Notes under the pieces: model-generated
Told to the model about the DNA's origin: nothing
What the model saw: only the letters and a program-made list of their open reading frames with translations
Databases searched by the model: none
Translations under genes and position numbers: made by a program
Part shown: positions 13,249 through 24,852 of the stretch, piece after piece
Position numbering within the stretch: position 1 is the first letter of the stretch
Layout: every line of letters starts with the position of its first letter
DNA from: Selaginella moellendorffii
Lineage: Eukaryota; Streptophyta; Lycopodiopsida; Selaginellales; Selaginellaceae
Direction: 5' to 3'
Length of the DNA stretch: 64,000 bases
Assembly: GCF_000143415.4 (NCBI RefSeq)
Contig: NW_003314265.1
Location: 2,317,439-2,381,438 of the forward strand

Positions 13249-13642
13249 TGTTAGGCACCAGGTCAGGAGAATAGGATAAGAAAAGGGCCCTGCAATCAAG
13301 TGATCACCCCTTTAGCCAGTTGGCTTAGGGTGTAAGGGATAGGATCCTAACAATGGTATCGGAGCCCAGTTCGATTCTCGTGGCTGACGAGTGGGGCAGG
13401 AATATTCTGAAGGAATATTCAACATGGTGGATATAGAGGGAGAACCAAGGTTTGGTAGACCCTAAGAGAAGGACCATGGTGACCAGATGGTGGCCTAAGT
13501 ATGATCGCGGACGATCATTCCCTGACGAGGGGGAGGATTGTTAGGCACCAGGTCAGGAGAATAGGATAAGAAAAGGGCCCTGCAATCAAGTGATCAGCCC
13601 TTTAGCTAGTTGGCTTAGGGTGTAAGGGATAGGATCCTAACA
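13249..13642 (+). mobile_element. Complete TRIM retrotransposon, copy 1
   Basis: It has identical-looking 104-bp LTRs at 13249-13352 and 13539-13642, each running from TGTTAGGCACC to GGATCCTAACA. A primer-binding site TGGTATCGGAGCC (initiator methionine tRNA type) starts at 13354, and a polypurine tract GAGGGGGAGGAT precedes the right LTR. The five bases GTGGG flank both sides (13244-13248 and 13643-13647) as a perfect target duplication. The internal part is under 200 bp and has no coding capacity. It interrupts the Helentron. Confidence 0.93.
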
Positions 13643-13922
13643 GTGGGTTTTTGAAAGATTAATATTACATAAAAAATTTAGAAAAGAAGAAGATCTTAAA
13701 GAAATGTACATAATATATATGAATGCATATAAAGAAAATATGGAACAAATAGATGAAAAATAACATCAATACATATATAAAAAAGTAACAAATCAGAGTG
13801 AATTTGATTGGGAGTATCCAGAACAAGAAGCAAATAAAATATTAAAAGAACAAGCACAGTATATACAAGAAATAAACACAAACCAAACAGATGAATTTGA
13901 TATAGGGAAAGATTAATTCAAA

Positions 13923-15559
13923 ATGAAAAATAACAAAAACTTAATTTTAAATATAAAAGATAAAGTTCTAACAAATACAACAATTATAATAAAAGGTGAA
14001 TACCTAATGGAAACTAGAAAATATCACCAATTATTAAGAACTCTAAATAAAAAGCAAAGAATAATACATGATGACTTCATATTGAAAAAAGTAAAACAAC
14101 CTAACAAGCAGTTGTGCTTATTTTTAACAGAAAGAGCAGAAACTGGAAAATCAATGCTTTTAAATACACTTATAGAAACATTCAAATGATATTACAAAAC
14201 AAACCAAGATATAAATAATGAACCAGGACAAACAGTATTAATAACAACACCTACAGAAAAAGTAGTAATATTAATGGTTCAACAATATATTCAACTTTTG
14301 CATTTGACCAGAAACACCAAAACAACGTCAAACAATATTAACAAATGACACATTAGATAAATATAAGAAAAAGTTTTCAACAATAAAATGTTTAGTAATA
14401 GATGAAATATCAATGGTAAGTATAGAAATGCTACAAGATATAAAAAGAAGATGTGGAAGCTTCAAAATAACATATGAAATAGACTTTGGTGGGATGGATT
14501 ATATATTTACAGGTAATTTCTATCAATTAAATCCTACATTTGAAGCACCAATTTATTCAATAAAAACATATAGACCTGAAAATAATGTCTTCATACACCA
14601 CCCATGGAAAAATAATTTTAAAATCTATGAACTTACTGAAATAATGAGGCAAAAAGATGATATAATCTTTATAAAAGCTTTAAAGAAAATAAAAATAGGA
14701 GAACAAATAGATAAAGAGCTAGAATATATAAATAAACAAGTCACCACAGATACATATAACACGGAATACTATTCTATATTTGCAACTAATGAACAAGTAA
14801 GAGAACATAATGAAAAACTAATACAACACATACAAGGTAAAGATATAATTATAGAAGCACAAGACAAATATAGAAATTCATGTCCTACACATTTATGGTT
14901 GCTAGATGCCACAAGAAAAACACAAGGACTATATCAAATATTAAAATTGAAAAAGAAAATGCCAATTGAAATAACACAAAATATAGTAACAGAAGATGGA
15001 TTAGTAAATGGAGCAGATGAAGTATTACAAGATGTAACCCAGATTAAAGAAGAACAAATAATGTGGATAGAATTCCCAAATATAAAAACAGGTGAAAACA
15101 AAAGAGCTAAAGAGAATATAACAATAAAACAAAATAATGAAAAAAATGGACACAAATATAAAAAAAACAAGAATAATAAATATTACTAAAAATAAAAATT
15201 ATGTTATAAGTAGAACTCAATTTCCAGTACAACCATGCACAGGAAAAACAGTACATAGAGCACAAGGATCAATAGTTATGCAATTAGGATATGACCCATA
15301 TAAAACAAAATATCCAGAACAAGCATATACAGCATTAACAAGAGCACAAACAACAAAAGGTATATATTTATATAGACCAATTGAACGTAAACATATTAAA
15401 ATCTATAAAGATGTAGCTAAAGAAATAATACAAATAACAATAGAAGCACCATGGCAAAGTTATTTAATAGATTTACAGGAAGAAAAAATAGCTAGCCAAA
15501 CAATTATACAAGTTCTAAATACAAGATCTATTACTGCACATCAAGAAAATAAAGAGTGA
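13923..15559 (+). pseudogene. Helentron PIF1-family helicase remnant, copy A
   Basis: Three open pieces make up the helicase: 13923-14189, 14413-15189 and 15137-15559. The Walker A loop is degenerate (ERAETGKS near 14135). Walker B reads CLVIDEISM near 14390. The next motifs are FTGNFYQLNP near 14510 (usually GDFYQLPP), LTEIMRQ near 14632, and CTGKTVHRAQGS near 15236 followed by YTALTRAQT, which are the terminal UvrD/PIF1-like motifs. A TGA at about 14187 is CGA in copy B, so copy A has an extra C-to-T stop. The helicase would unwind DNA during rolling-circle transposition. Confidence 0.8.
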
Positions 15560-16101
15560 TTCACAATTATTAACATCAGATATAATATGTATTCAAGAAG
15601 TAAGAACACAAAAACATGAGGATTTATATTTTAATAAATATAAATCATATATACATGAACAACCCCCACATATAGCAATATTGCATACAAATGACTATAA
15701 ATCAGAAATAGTAGAACATTTAAAAACAGAGACAATGGCAATGTCATATGTATCATTAGAAAAAATAAAAAACAATTACAGATAATAAATTTACATAGAA
15801 AACCTGGAACAAATATACAAATATTCATAAAACAACAACAGATATATATACAGAAAATAGATAATAAAAAACCAGTAATAATTAGAGGAGATTTTGATAT
15901 TGACTACCAAAAAGAAGAAGCAAAACCACTTCAAACAATAATGGAGAAAGAAGGATACATACAAATAATAAAACACAATACACGTAATAATAAATTAAAA
16001 GATCATATATGGATAAAAGATATAATATATACAAAAGCAGGAATAGCACCTGCATATTGGACAGATCATAACAAATTATATATCGTAATAAAAAATATTT
16101 A
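15560..16101 (+). pseudogene. Helentron C-terminal endonuclease-like domain, copy A
   Basis: Directly after the helicase, the reading frame carries DIICIQEVR (the Asn/Glu metal-site block of AP-endonuclease-like proteins), then PVIIRGDFDIDY, where GDFD replaces the usual GDFN, and near the end WTDHNKLYIVI, matching the SDH-type catalytic His block. A TAA interrupts it near 15786. A domain of this kind at the C-terminus distinguishes Helentrons. The duplicate is at 52139-52680. Confidence 0.7.
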
Positions 16102-16570
16102 AAAACAAAAGCTAACTAAGCATTGTTGCAACACAACACACAGCAATTTTATTTATTCATTATATTGAAATAGTTTATCTAAGTTTTATATTAATAATTA
16201 GCTATCTTAAATAATCAAGTAAAAAGAAATAAACATGAAAATTAGAGCTCTTATAATAAATTGAATATAATTTTTTTTCCTATTTAAACTTAATTTTTTT
16301 AAAAAATTAAATTATCTTATTAATGAGATATTCTGAAGTGTTTTTGATAAATTCATACTAACTACTTTACCATTTTCTAATCTATTTAGTTTGAAGAGTT
16401 TACAATAAAATTTTGATCTATTATACCTACTCTCAAGATATTAAATTTTTAGATATTCATCTTCTTTATTTTCTTATGTTACAATCTTATTTCTTATTTC
16501 TTATACTAAAATTACCTATAACTTTAAAAGATAAATATTAATTTTAATCTGATTTTTATGCTTTTGAGTT
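16102..16570. other. Very AT-rich spacer
   Basis: I see no gene, tandem repeat or hairpin that stands out. It is repeated almost unchanged at 52681-53149. The 3-prime end of the Helentron may lie here, but no CTRR-type terminus with a hairpin was convincing. Confidence 0.5.
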
Positions 16571-17092
16571 AGAGTTCAATACCCTGCCTGTTCATGCTAA
16601 GCCAGTATTTTCCAGCGACCAAACTCGTATTTCCACATTCTTGTCCAGGAAGGAGAGTATCTGTTGGGAAGTCAAAACTTTGCCAAATCCTGTCCGAGCT
16701 ACGGTCAAGCAGGACAATGTTGCAAATTTCTTCCAAGGACGCGGTGGTGATAGAACAATTCTCACAGTGGACAGGTCATATTGTCATGAGTCCGGTTCCT
16801 TTAAGCTCGAGCTCTCCAGGTTTGCCTACTTTGATCTTTGGTTTCTCAGTCATGCTACCGTTCTTGATGAGCGCTTCAGTGGCCTCCCATACTACTGTTC
16901 CTGTGCTTGAAGCCAGATTGCGAGAGTAAAGAGCTCACCAATCCCATCGCTTGTGTGGAATCCAAATGCAAAAGTGTTGTTAAAGCTTGTCTCCCAGTCC
17001 AATCCCCTTGCAAGGGCCAGGAGCATCAGTAGAACTAGCGTCATTAGTTTTGCCACCATCAGGAGAAAAACTTCTTGTTCTTTCTCCTGCAA
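16571..17092 (-). pseudogene. G-type lectin receptor kinase N-terminal relic, copy A
   Basis: Read on the minus strand, a start at 17059 gives the signal peptide MVAKLMTLVLLMLLALARG, followed by a mannose-binding (B-type) lectin beginning with WETSFNNTFAFGF. After a frame change near 16900 the lectin continues as LLDRSSDRIWQSFDFPTDTL and LLPGQEC, the well-conserved family block. A TGA interrupts it near 16780. Only the lectin start remains; the PAN, membrane and kinase parts are missing. Intact relatives are plasma-membrane receptors. The duplicate at 53150-53671 lies head to head with another lectin kinase pseudogene. Confidence 0.8.
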
Positions 17093-17227
17093 ATGAAACT
17101 CACAAGTTAGAAGAAAGTGAACTCTGAAAGCTATTTGATTTTGACTTGGTCGATGTCAACTACAAGATATCCTCCATGATTTCTCATATCCTTCTGATTT
17201 TTGCTACGAATTCATGGCATTAAAAAC

Positions 17228-17699
17228 CACACTACTATTAAGCAAACCAAACATTGCTACATGCAACGCATAGCAATTTATTATTACTATCAAATCCCTA
17301 TTATTTATTCTTACTTATTAATCCAATTGATCAAATAAACTTTATAATTATAAGCATGTTTGTAATTTATAAACACAAGATTAACCTTATTGCATATCAA
17401 CCATTAGATGATAGAATAAAAAAGAATATACTAGAAAGGGTTTAAGAAATTTTATAAATTATAAATATAAGATTAAACTAAATGAATAACAACTGTTAGA
17501 TGGTAGAATATCCTGGAATATCCAAGCATATTTTAGGTATATCCACTACCATCCCAGTCCCCTTACAGATTTTTTTAAGCAAACTAATAAAAAATTTAAT
17601 ATAAATATACATTATAAATTAGAGGATGCTAACTTAAATAATTAATATAAATACTAATTATTAAATTTTAAAATAAGACAAAACCTCTATTAAATAGCT
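17228..17699. other. AT-rich spacer unique to copy A flank
   Basis: Homology between the duplicated segments stops at 17227 (53806 in copy B). This stretch has no counterpart elsewhere in the window and no recognisable gene. Confidence 0.6.
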
Positions 17700-18600
17700 T
17701 TGGACTTCCCAGTGGTCAGCTCATCACCCAACACTAGGTCTGGCCTACCTGGGCCAAACAGGCCTTTCCTGGCCAAACTGGCTCCACTAGGCTCCAACCC
17801 CCACACTCTCCCTACTATACTTTTGGTACCCCCCCCCCCCCCCCCCCTTGGGGGACGATCGCTTTGGGCTTTCACCCAATTGCCTGTATTAGTATTCGGA
17901 CTCGGACTCGGACTCGGACTCAGACTCGGTCTCGGTCCCGGATTTGGACTCGGACTTGGTCTCGGTCTCGATCTCGGTCTCGGTCCCAGTCCTGGTCTCG
18001 GTTCCATCTCGGACTCTATCTCGGACTCCACCTCGGGTCCATCTCGGACTCCACCTCGGGTCCATCTCGGACTCCATCTCGGGTCCATCTCGGACTCCAT
18101 CTTGGGTCCATCTTGGACTCCATCTCGGGTCCATCTCGGGCTCCATCTCGGGTCCATCTCGGACTCCATTTCGGGTCCATCTTGGACTCCATCGCGGACT
18201 CCATATCGGACTTCACTTCGGGTCCATCTCGGACTCCATATCGGACTCCACTTCGGGTCCATCTCGGACTCCATCTTGGGTCCGCCTTGGACTCCATCTC
18301 GGACACTTCCACGTGTCATGTGTTGGTCCTTTCGGGTCCCTTTTTAGAGCCTCGCTGATGGCTCGCTTCGTGCTCATTCCTCGAGCACTTTGTTGGGAGT
18401 TCCACTCCCACTCTCGACCTTTCAAGTCGGAGCTTTTAGTCCAAACGTGTTACGCTCGTTTGGCTTTCGCTTCGGCCACTACCACGTGGCGCCCTTCCAG
18501 CTCCACTTTGGGGCCTAGGGATTTTGTGTCTCACAACTCCACCACCCATAGACGAAGTTCGATGTCCTCATCGAACGGTAAACCATTTTATAAAGTAACA
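17700..18600 (-). repeat. Family B LTR, 3-prime copy, truncated
   Basis: It matches 23899-24852 from TGGACTTCC onward, including the C-run near 17828-17848, the CGCTTTGGGCTTTCACCC motif and the minisatellite. It then continues past TCTCACA (18535) with ACTCCACCACCC, as the solo LTR at 61269-62517 does. The end at about 18600 (GTAACA) is a best guess. Confidence 0.6.
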
Positions 18601-18640
18601 CCCGCATGTGTTACCATTTCCATCCTTGGCACCTAGCTAA

Positions 18641-18775
18641 TATTTGTCAATGGTTTGACATTGAAGGCTCACCATGCCTTCTCCATATTCGTCAATGGTT
18701 TGACATTAAAGGCTCACCATGCCTTTTGCATATTCCTCAATGGTTTGACACCAAAGGCTCACTATGCCTTGCCTA
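18641..18775. repeat. Three tandem copies of a 45-bp unit
   Basis: Units start at 18641, 18686 and 18731, each with TCAATGGTTTGACA and GGCTCACCATGCCTT or a close variant. They lie just inside the 3-prime LTR of the family B element. Confidence 0.85.
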
Positions 18776-21700
18776 TCCTCTAAGGAGGGTAGTCTCTCCA
18801 ACTTAGAGACTGATTGGACCACATGTAGTGGTTCTCTCCTTTTATTGGTTTAGTTCTCGCTAAACCTCTTAGAGACCCTTCTCTAAGTCAATCCCACTAC
18901 TCCTTCTCGAGTAGTCTCAATTTCCATCTATTGAACGTTGCACCTTGGAACTTTTACTCTTTTGACTTTTGGAAGTCAATTTCCTAGGTGTCTCCAACAC
19001 CTTGCATTGCACAGATTATGTAACTCCACTTCCCCATCCTAGGAAGTTCATTACTTGAGGGCACCATCATCCTCTGTTCTATTTCGTGCCACCTTGGGCA
19101 CTAAGTTCCATTTATCATACTTTGTACTAGGGCTGTCCATGGCCCTATCATTTGGCTACCTTATCGCTCCCTCCCTTGGAGCTTCCACTTTCGCCAAATC
19201 GGAGCAATTCGGAATCCATCTTTGGAAACACACTTCCTTTCCCGCAATTTATTAGCATCCAACACATTAGTGTTCCTCGTCTAACTTTGTCACTTGGATT
19301 CCTTCCAAGGGATTCCACGGCCCTATCTTGGCCACTCATCTTTTGCTCCTATCCGTTGATTGTTGTACCAAGCAACATCAAATCTCTACCTCCCTCCTTG
19401 AGGTATTCTTTTGATTCCATAACAAAGCCTCTGTTTTGCCAAGACTAGGGTGTTCACCTCTAGTAAGTCTCTTTAGCATCTTCTGCTGTGGGCTCTATCC
19501 ACGGCCCAACTTTGTGACCCTCCTATGGGTTTCTTTAGAGACTACTTTCCTTGGACACACTATGCCATCGCAATGACATAGCTCATTTCCCTAAGGTGCT
19601 TTTCCCACTTGGTCACCTTGACCAAGCCACACCATCATCAATAGTTCAAATCAACACTTTGAATTAGGAACCTTATTCCTTAACCCAAACAAGGACCTTG
19701 TCCTTATTTAGCCACAAGATCACCTAGTGATCTCACCTCGACACCTTAATAGGTTTGCCAATAGGTACTAGGTCTTCTAGACCTTTAACTTGTTAACTAC
19801 GACCCCGGGGACATCCCCCACACTTGGCAGTGCGCCCAAGCTAGCCCTTCCGGCCAAGGGTCTATAGCAACTGAGACTGGGTGTCCCCATCTCATTCACC
19901 ACATCCTTGGTACCACTAGCACCAAAGTGTTCAAGTTAGATATGCTGAGCCACACTAAGCAATCTAACCGTGCATCACGACTTCGGGGCATCCCCCGCTT
20001 GGCGGTGTGCCCAAGCCAATATCCTCATTGAGAGTCCATGACCACCGAAATATGAGTGTCCTCATATTCCAAACCATCACCACGCCCTAGTGATTTGGGA
20101 CTCGAACCCAAGCACTAGAGGGTCGGGACTCGAACCCAACCTCCGTATATGCATCTACGGACAGCATCACCTAGGATGCCTGGTGTGACTCCCCACGCCA
20201 GTGCACCAACTTATACTTAAAACGCGCTATAGATCACAGTTTAGGAACCTAGTTCCTCCCCACTGCCAAGTCCTCTCACTTGACAAGCCTGTGATCATGC
20301 ATGGACTCCTCCATGCTTGGCTCCATGGCCCACCCTTTTTGAAGTTATCACCTTCAACTAGGGTATTTGTTCCCCTGACTTGCCAATCTCGCTTTGGCAA
20401 GTCCTACAACCACTGTAACATGGTTCTTGCACAAGCGTGAAAGCCCTTGATCATCGACTTTTGTTCAAAGCCTTCTCTTTGAACACTCGGGAACTACTTC
20501 CCTAACCTTGATAGCCTTGCCTCATGGCAAGCTTCAAGACCATGCTTCTGCTATGCCACTCTAATTTCGCGCGTTCCTTGAACTATTTATGCTTGGCCTT
20601 TCTAGGTACTAAGCTACCTAGAATCCTCTTTGGGAACCTTGAAGGAACTCTGTCCCTTAGCTTGTTAAGGCCCCCCTTTTTGCAAGCTTTCCAATTACCA
20701 TATAGTCTAACATGGACAATTCCATATTTTAGACTCTCCATGGCATCACGGTTGCTAGTGGCAACACCCTCGAGCCCCCACTTGATTCTCCACTCCCAGC
20801 TGGCATAACCAACCTTGGTTATGCCCTTCGATTCCTATGGTTCGGTTCTATCCCCTTACTTCTTGCTTTTTGCTTCACACCTTTCCTTCGGTCATTCTCC
20901 TCCAGACCAGGAGGATAGCTTTGCACTTTCTATCATGCCTTAGCAAGTATTCTTAGGGATGAACCTACCCGATAGCCTAGGGAGTGGTTCCTCAATCCAC
21001 GTATGCTCACCCTATAATCCCACACACCAGGATTTCGTTGTTATTTATGGGCCTTTGCATGCCCATCGCTAGCCTTGCCAAAATTCCATTTTTGGCTTTG
21101 TCCAATTCGAGTAGATAGTCTTCTCCTGTCTCCACCACTTTGGACATTTGGATAGCACCTACTATCCATCATTCGCTAGGGACTTAGTCCCTTGGGCCTT
21201 ATCTACTGCCCTCGCGACATCAAACACCACCTCCTGGTGTTCTAGAGTGTTCGGGTGTCCCAATGACGGCTTCCTTGACAATGAGTATTTCCTTTTATGA
21301 TATTGACTTACTATATCACAACATAAGCAACTTATCCCCCGTAAGGGTATATCCAACTTCCCTATGCCATTAAGAAAGCTTGGGTAGCTACCTTCTACCT
21401 GTTTAACCAATTATTTTGCACCTCTTGCTTAGTTGCCTCGTAGTTGTCAAGTCCTACAACTCATTGCTGGTGCTTCCACACCTCCATCATTATCTGGGTC
21501 ACCACACTCTAACTGCATGCTCTGCAGCTTAGGCTATGCCATTCCCATTTCTATTGGGATTTCTTTGACAAAGGGTTCTCATGAACCCACCAACATAGCC
21601 TCAAGGTATCACACCTTGGCACATTTGGTGTCTCCACACCATCGGCTCTATGAGCCTACCTCTATGACATTTCATCTTTGTGTCTAAGTCTTTGCCAAGA

Positions 21701-22670
21701 CCAATACCACTCTTTCTTATGCCAACCATCCGTTAGCACTACATCATAGAGGTCACACACAACTTTGTGTCAAAGTTGTTTTCTTTTTGGGAACACCTTT
21801 CCCACGACTTTAGCATGGCACATTTTGCCATCGATGAGATACCCTCTGTTCTCATCCTTGGATCCTATGATCCCCCCCCCATCCTTTGTGGGGTACAATA
21901 CACCTTAGTCCAGATGCTTCCATCAGTCCTTTTAGGACCATCCCTTGACTCTACTTGAGTCATCCAGCAGTTTTGGACTTGGTTAATCCACAGACTCGTA
22001 AGGTCCTACTTGTGAGGCACTAGCTCACTGGAATACACTTTTTGCATTCCTGTCCTACTCAAAAGGACTATTTTCACAAGTGTTACTCTGACACTTGATT
22101 TTGTTCTCTGGGGGCAACCTTTGCCCCTTAGGACTACTTGTCCATGCGATGAGAATACCAACTCATCTCTAAGTACACCCCCCAACTCCTTGGGTTGTTC
22201 CAGCATTTATTAAAGGTAGCCCCGGCTACCATTTCAAGGACTTGTGTCCTCTTCCGTATTTGACCTCCCACGGTCATTACCTCTGGTCTCACATTCATGA
22301 GCACCAACCTCAACTATATGAGGATAATCTTGTGACTCCTTTATTGTTTTGGAGTCTACATCTTTCCCATGATCCCAACTATAGTTGTTTATCACAACTA
22401 CGTTAGCCCGTTTGCTGCGTCAAATGCTCATTTTGATCACATCCTCAGCTCTCTGAGGAGACCTTATACTGTTCCCAAGATCCCAAAGTCGTTCCATTAT
22501 TGGCCCTTTTCTATCCACCACATTGTGCCCAAGTTCACACATGAACTTGAGTGGAGAGCCATGTCCTCTCGACATGCTACTCCTCAAGGAGAGGCCCACT
22601 CCTAGGACCTTCCGATGCCAACATCAATGGTGATATACTTGAGCACCAATAAAAGTCGGACTAAGGAACA
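18776..22670 (-). other. Non-coding interior of family B element
   Basis: It is pyrimidine-biased on the plus strand and has no reading frame with recognisable gag, protease, RT or integrase motifs. Two diverged blocks near 19800-19900 and 19980-20060 share a CATCCCCC...TTGGC.GTG.GCCCAAGC pattern. Confidence 0.55.
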
Positions 22671-22685
22671 GCTCTGATACCAAAT
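22671..22685 (-). other. Primer-binding site, initiator Met tRNA
   Basis: The minus strand reads ATTTGGTATCAGAGC immediately after the LTR end GCTTACA at 22686. This is the usual primer site of plant LTR elements and fixes both orientation and LTR edge. Confidence 0.85.
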
Positions 22686-24852
22686 TGTAAGCGACTAAAT
22701 TTTCCATTCTACTTTAGTCACTTAACCACTTGGAGGAGTCTCATTCACAACCTCCATAAGTCCAATTCCAGACTTGGGACTTGCTAGCCCCGAGAATGGC
22801 ATCCATGCCACTCAACATTTGCACTTGGTCCAAGTGCTCCACGTGTCCGATCCCATGACCGACACTCAAAGGTACCACCGACATGGCAGCTTGTTACGCT
22901 AAGGCCATGCCCAATCACCTTTGCCACACTGGTAGTCCAATACCACTTGCATCACAATCTTGGCTCTCCAAGACTAGGCAAACCATCCGTGAGTGGTCAT
23001 CTCAGATCCACTCCTTAGCATCCTTAGGATGCCCACCGACAAGGGGAATAGCCTTCCCCAATATCCCTCTGTCAGTCCTCACTAAGTCCCTTTCTGCCCT
23101 TGGCCGTGTTTGCCAACACTGCCACTAGATCGAGGCCCACAGGCCCAACCACTAAGTCCCACGGTGTTAGGCACCAGGTCAGGATAATAGGATAAGGAAA
23201 GGGCCCTGCAATCAAGTGATCACCCCTTTAGCCAGTTGGCTTCGGGTGTAAGGGATAGGATCCTAACAATGGTATCAGAGCCTAGTTCGATTCTCGTGGC
23301 TGATGAGTGGGGCAGGAATATTCTGAAGGAATATTCAACATGGTGAATCTAGAGGGAGAACCAAGGTTTGGTAGACCCTAAGAGAAGGACCATGGTGACC
23401 AGATGGTGGCCTAAGTATGATCGCGGACGATCATTCTCTGACGAGGGGGAGGATTGTTAGGCACCAGGTCAGGATAATAGGATAAGGAAAGGGCCCTGCA
23501 ATCAAGTGATCACCCCTTTAGCCAGTTGGCTTAGGGTGTAAGGGATAGGATCCTAACACACGGTCCTCTGGGACTTCCTCACCACACGACTATGTCCTTG
23601 GTCACTGCCCCAGAGGACTGCTCCTCTTCCTTTCCACAGTCTGGGCCTTTGGGACAACATTTCGGAACACCGTGGCCTTACGCGAGCCACCTGGGTACTC
23701 TCCCCGCCTTCCGCCCTTGGGTGCTCTAGCCATGGGCTTCGAGCGAGGTTCCGTTGAGCCACGCCTGGTATCCAAGTAGGTAGTGCCACCCACACTTGGA
23801 CTGGGAGCATCGGCCAGTCGATCTCCCGGGGGAACTAGAGCCGGCTCTTGAACACTTCACCAAGCTACCCAGCTTGTCGGTCCGTGTTCACTCTAGTTTT
23901 GGACTTCCTAGTGGTCAGCTCATCACCTAACACTAGGTCTGGCCTGCCTGGGCCAAACTGGCTTTTCCTGGCCAAACTGGCCTTTCCTGGCCAAACTGGC
24001 TCCACTGGGCTCCAACCCCCACACTCTCCCTACTATACTTTTGGAACCCCCTACAGCCCCCCCCCCCCCCCCCCCCCGCGGCCCCCCTTGGGGGACAATC
24101 GCTTTGGGCTTTCACCCAACTGCCTGTATTAGTATTCCGACTCGGACTCGGACTCGGACTCGGTCTCGGTCTCGGTCCCGGATTGGGACTCGGACTCGGT
24201 CTCGGTCTAGGTCTCGGTCTCAGTCTCGGTCCCAGTCCCGGTCTCGGTTTCATCTCGGACTCCATCTCGGACTCCACCTCGGGTCCATCTCGGACTCCAC
24301 CTCGGGTCCATCTCGGACTCCATCTCAGGTCCATCTCGGACTCCATCTTGGGTCCATCTCGGACTCCATCTCGGGTCCATCTCGAACTCCATCTCGGTCC
24401 ATCTCGGACTCCATCTCGGACTCCATATCGGACTCCCTTTCGGACTCCATCTCGGACTCCATATCGGACTCCATTTCGGGTCCATCTTGGACTCCATCTC
24501 GGACTCTATATCGGACTTCACTTCGGGTCCATCTCGGACTCCATCTCGGACTCCATATCGGACTCCATTTCGGGTCTATCTCGGACTCCATCTTGGGTCC
24601 ACCTCGAACTCCATCTCGAACACTTCCACGTATCATGTGTTGGTCCTTTCGGGTCCCTTTTTAGAGCCTCGCTGATGGCTCACTTCGTGCTCATTCCTCG
24701 AGCACTTTGTTGGGAGTTCCACTCCCACTCTCGACCTTTCAAGTCGGAGCTTTTAGTCCAAACGTGTTACGCTTGTTTGGTTTTTGCTTCGACCACTACC
24801 ACGTGGCGCCCTTCCAGCTCCACTTTGGGGCCTAGGGATTTTGTGTCTCACA
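22686..24852 (-). repeat. Family B LTR, 5-prime copy, with TRIM insert
   Basis: The plus-strand left edge is TGTAAGCGACTAAATTTTCC, matching the edge TGTAAGCCACAAATTTTTCC of the solo LTR at 61269. It contains the TRIM (23165-23558), a C-run near 24056-24077 and the minisatellite. It stops at TCTCACA (24852), where copy B of the duplicated segment continues with unrelated sequence. Confidence 0.7.
23165..23558 (+). mobile_element. Complete TRIM retrotransposon, copy 2
   Basis: It has the same architecture and the same 394-bp length as the element at 13249-13642. LTRs are 23165-23268 and 23455-23558; the primer site TGGTATCAGAGCC starts at 23270. The target duplication is CACGG (23160-23164 and 23559-23563). 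It is inserted in a family B LTR. The two copies differ by scattered single bases, so they are separate insertions and not one duplicated insertion. Confidence 0.93.

Larger units (their letters stand above)
10415..16101 (+). mobile_element. Decayed Helentron/Helitron2-type rolling-circle transposon, copy A
   Basis: This AT-rich block encodes, in order, remnants of a Helitron-like N-terminal and Rep region, a PIF1-family helicase, and a C-terminal endonuclease/exonuclease/phosphatase domain. That order is the hallmark of Helentrons as distinct from classical plant Helitrons. Many stops and frame changes interrupt it. A TRIM retrotransposon is inserted between the Rep and helicase parts. I could not place the 5-prime and 3-prime termini. 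Copy B (48691-52680) lost most of the Rep part. Confidence 0.75.
17700..24852 (-). mobile_element. Family B large non-autonomous LTR retrotransposon
   Basis: Two related LTR sequences (17700-18600 and 22686-24852) flank about 4.1 kb with no recognisable gag or pol. A primer-binding site reads on the minus strand directly beside the right LTR (22671-22685), so transcription would run leftward. The left LTR is cut at 17700 and the right LTR is cut at 24852, so no target duplication remains. A TRIM is inserted in the right LTR. The structure fits a LARD. Confidence 0.7.

Noticed and set aside
16594-16929. Plus-strand 111-residue frame over the lectin relic
   Set aside because: The minus strand reads clear lectin motifs (WQSFDFPTDTLLPGQ), so the plus frame is a shadow.
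22795-22811. AATGGCATCCATGCCACT in a family B LTR, resembling the transposon palindrome
   Set aside because: The arms are only 6 bp and the GGCC centre is absent; a single chance occurrence, not a family member.
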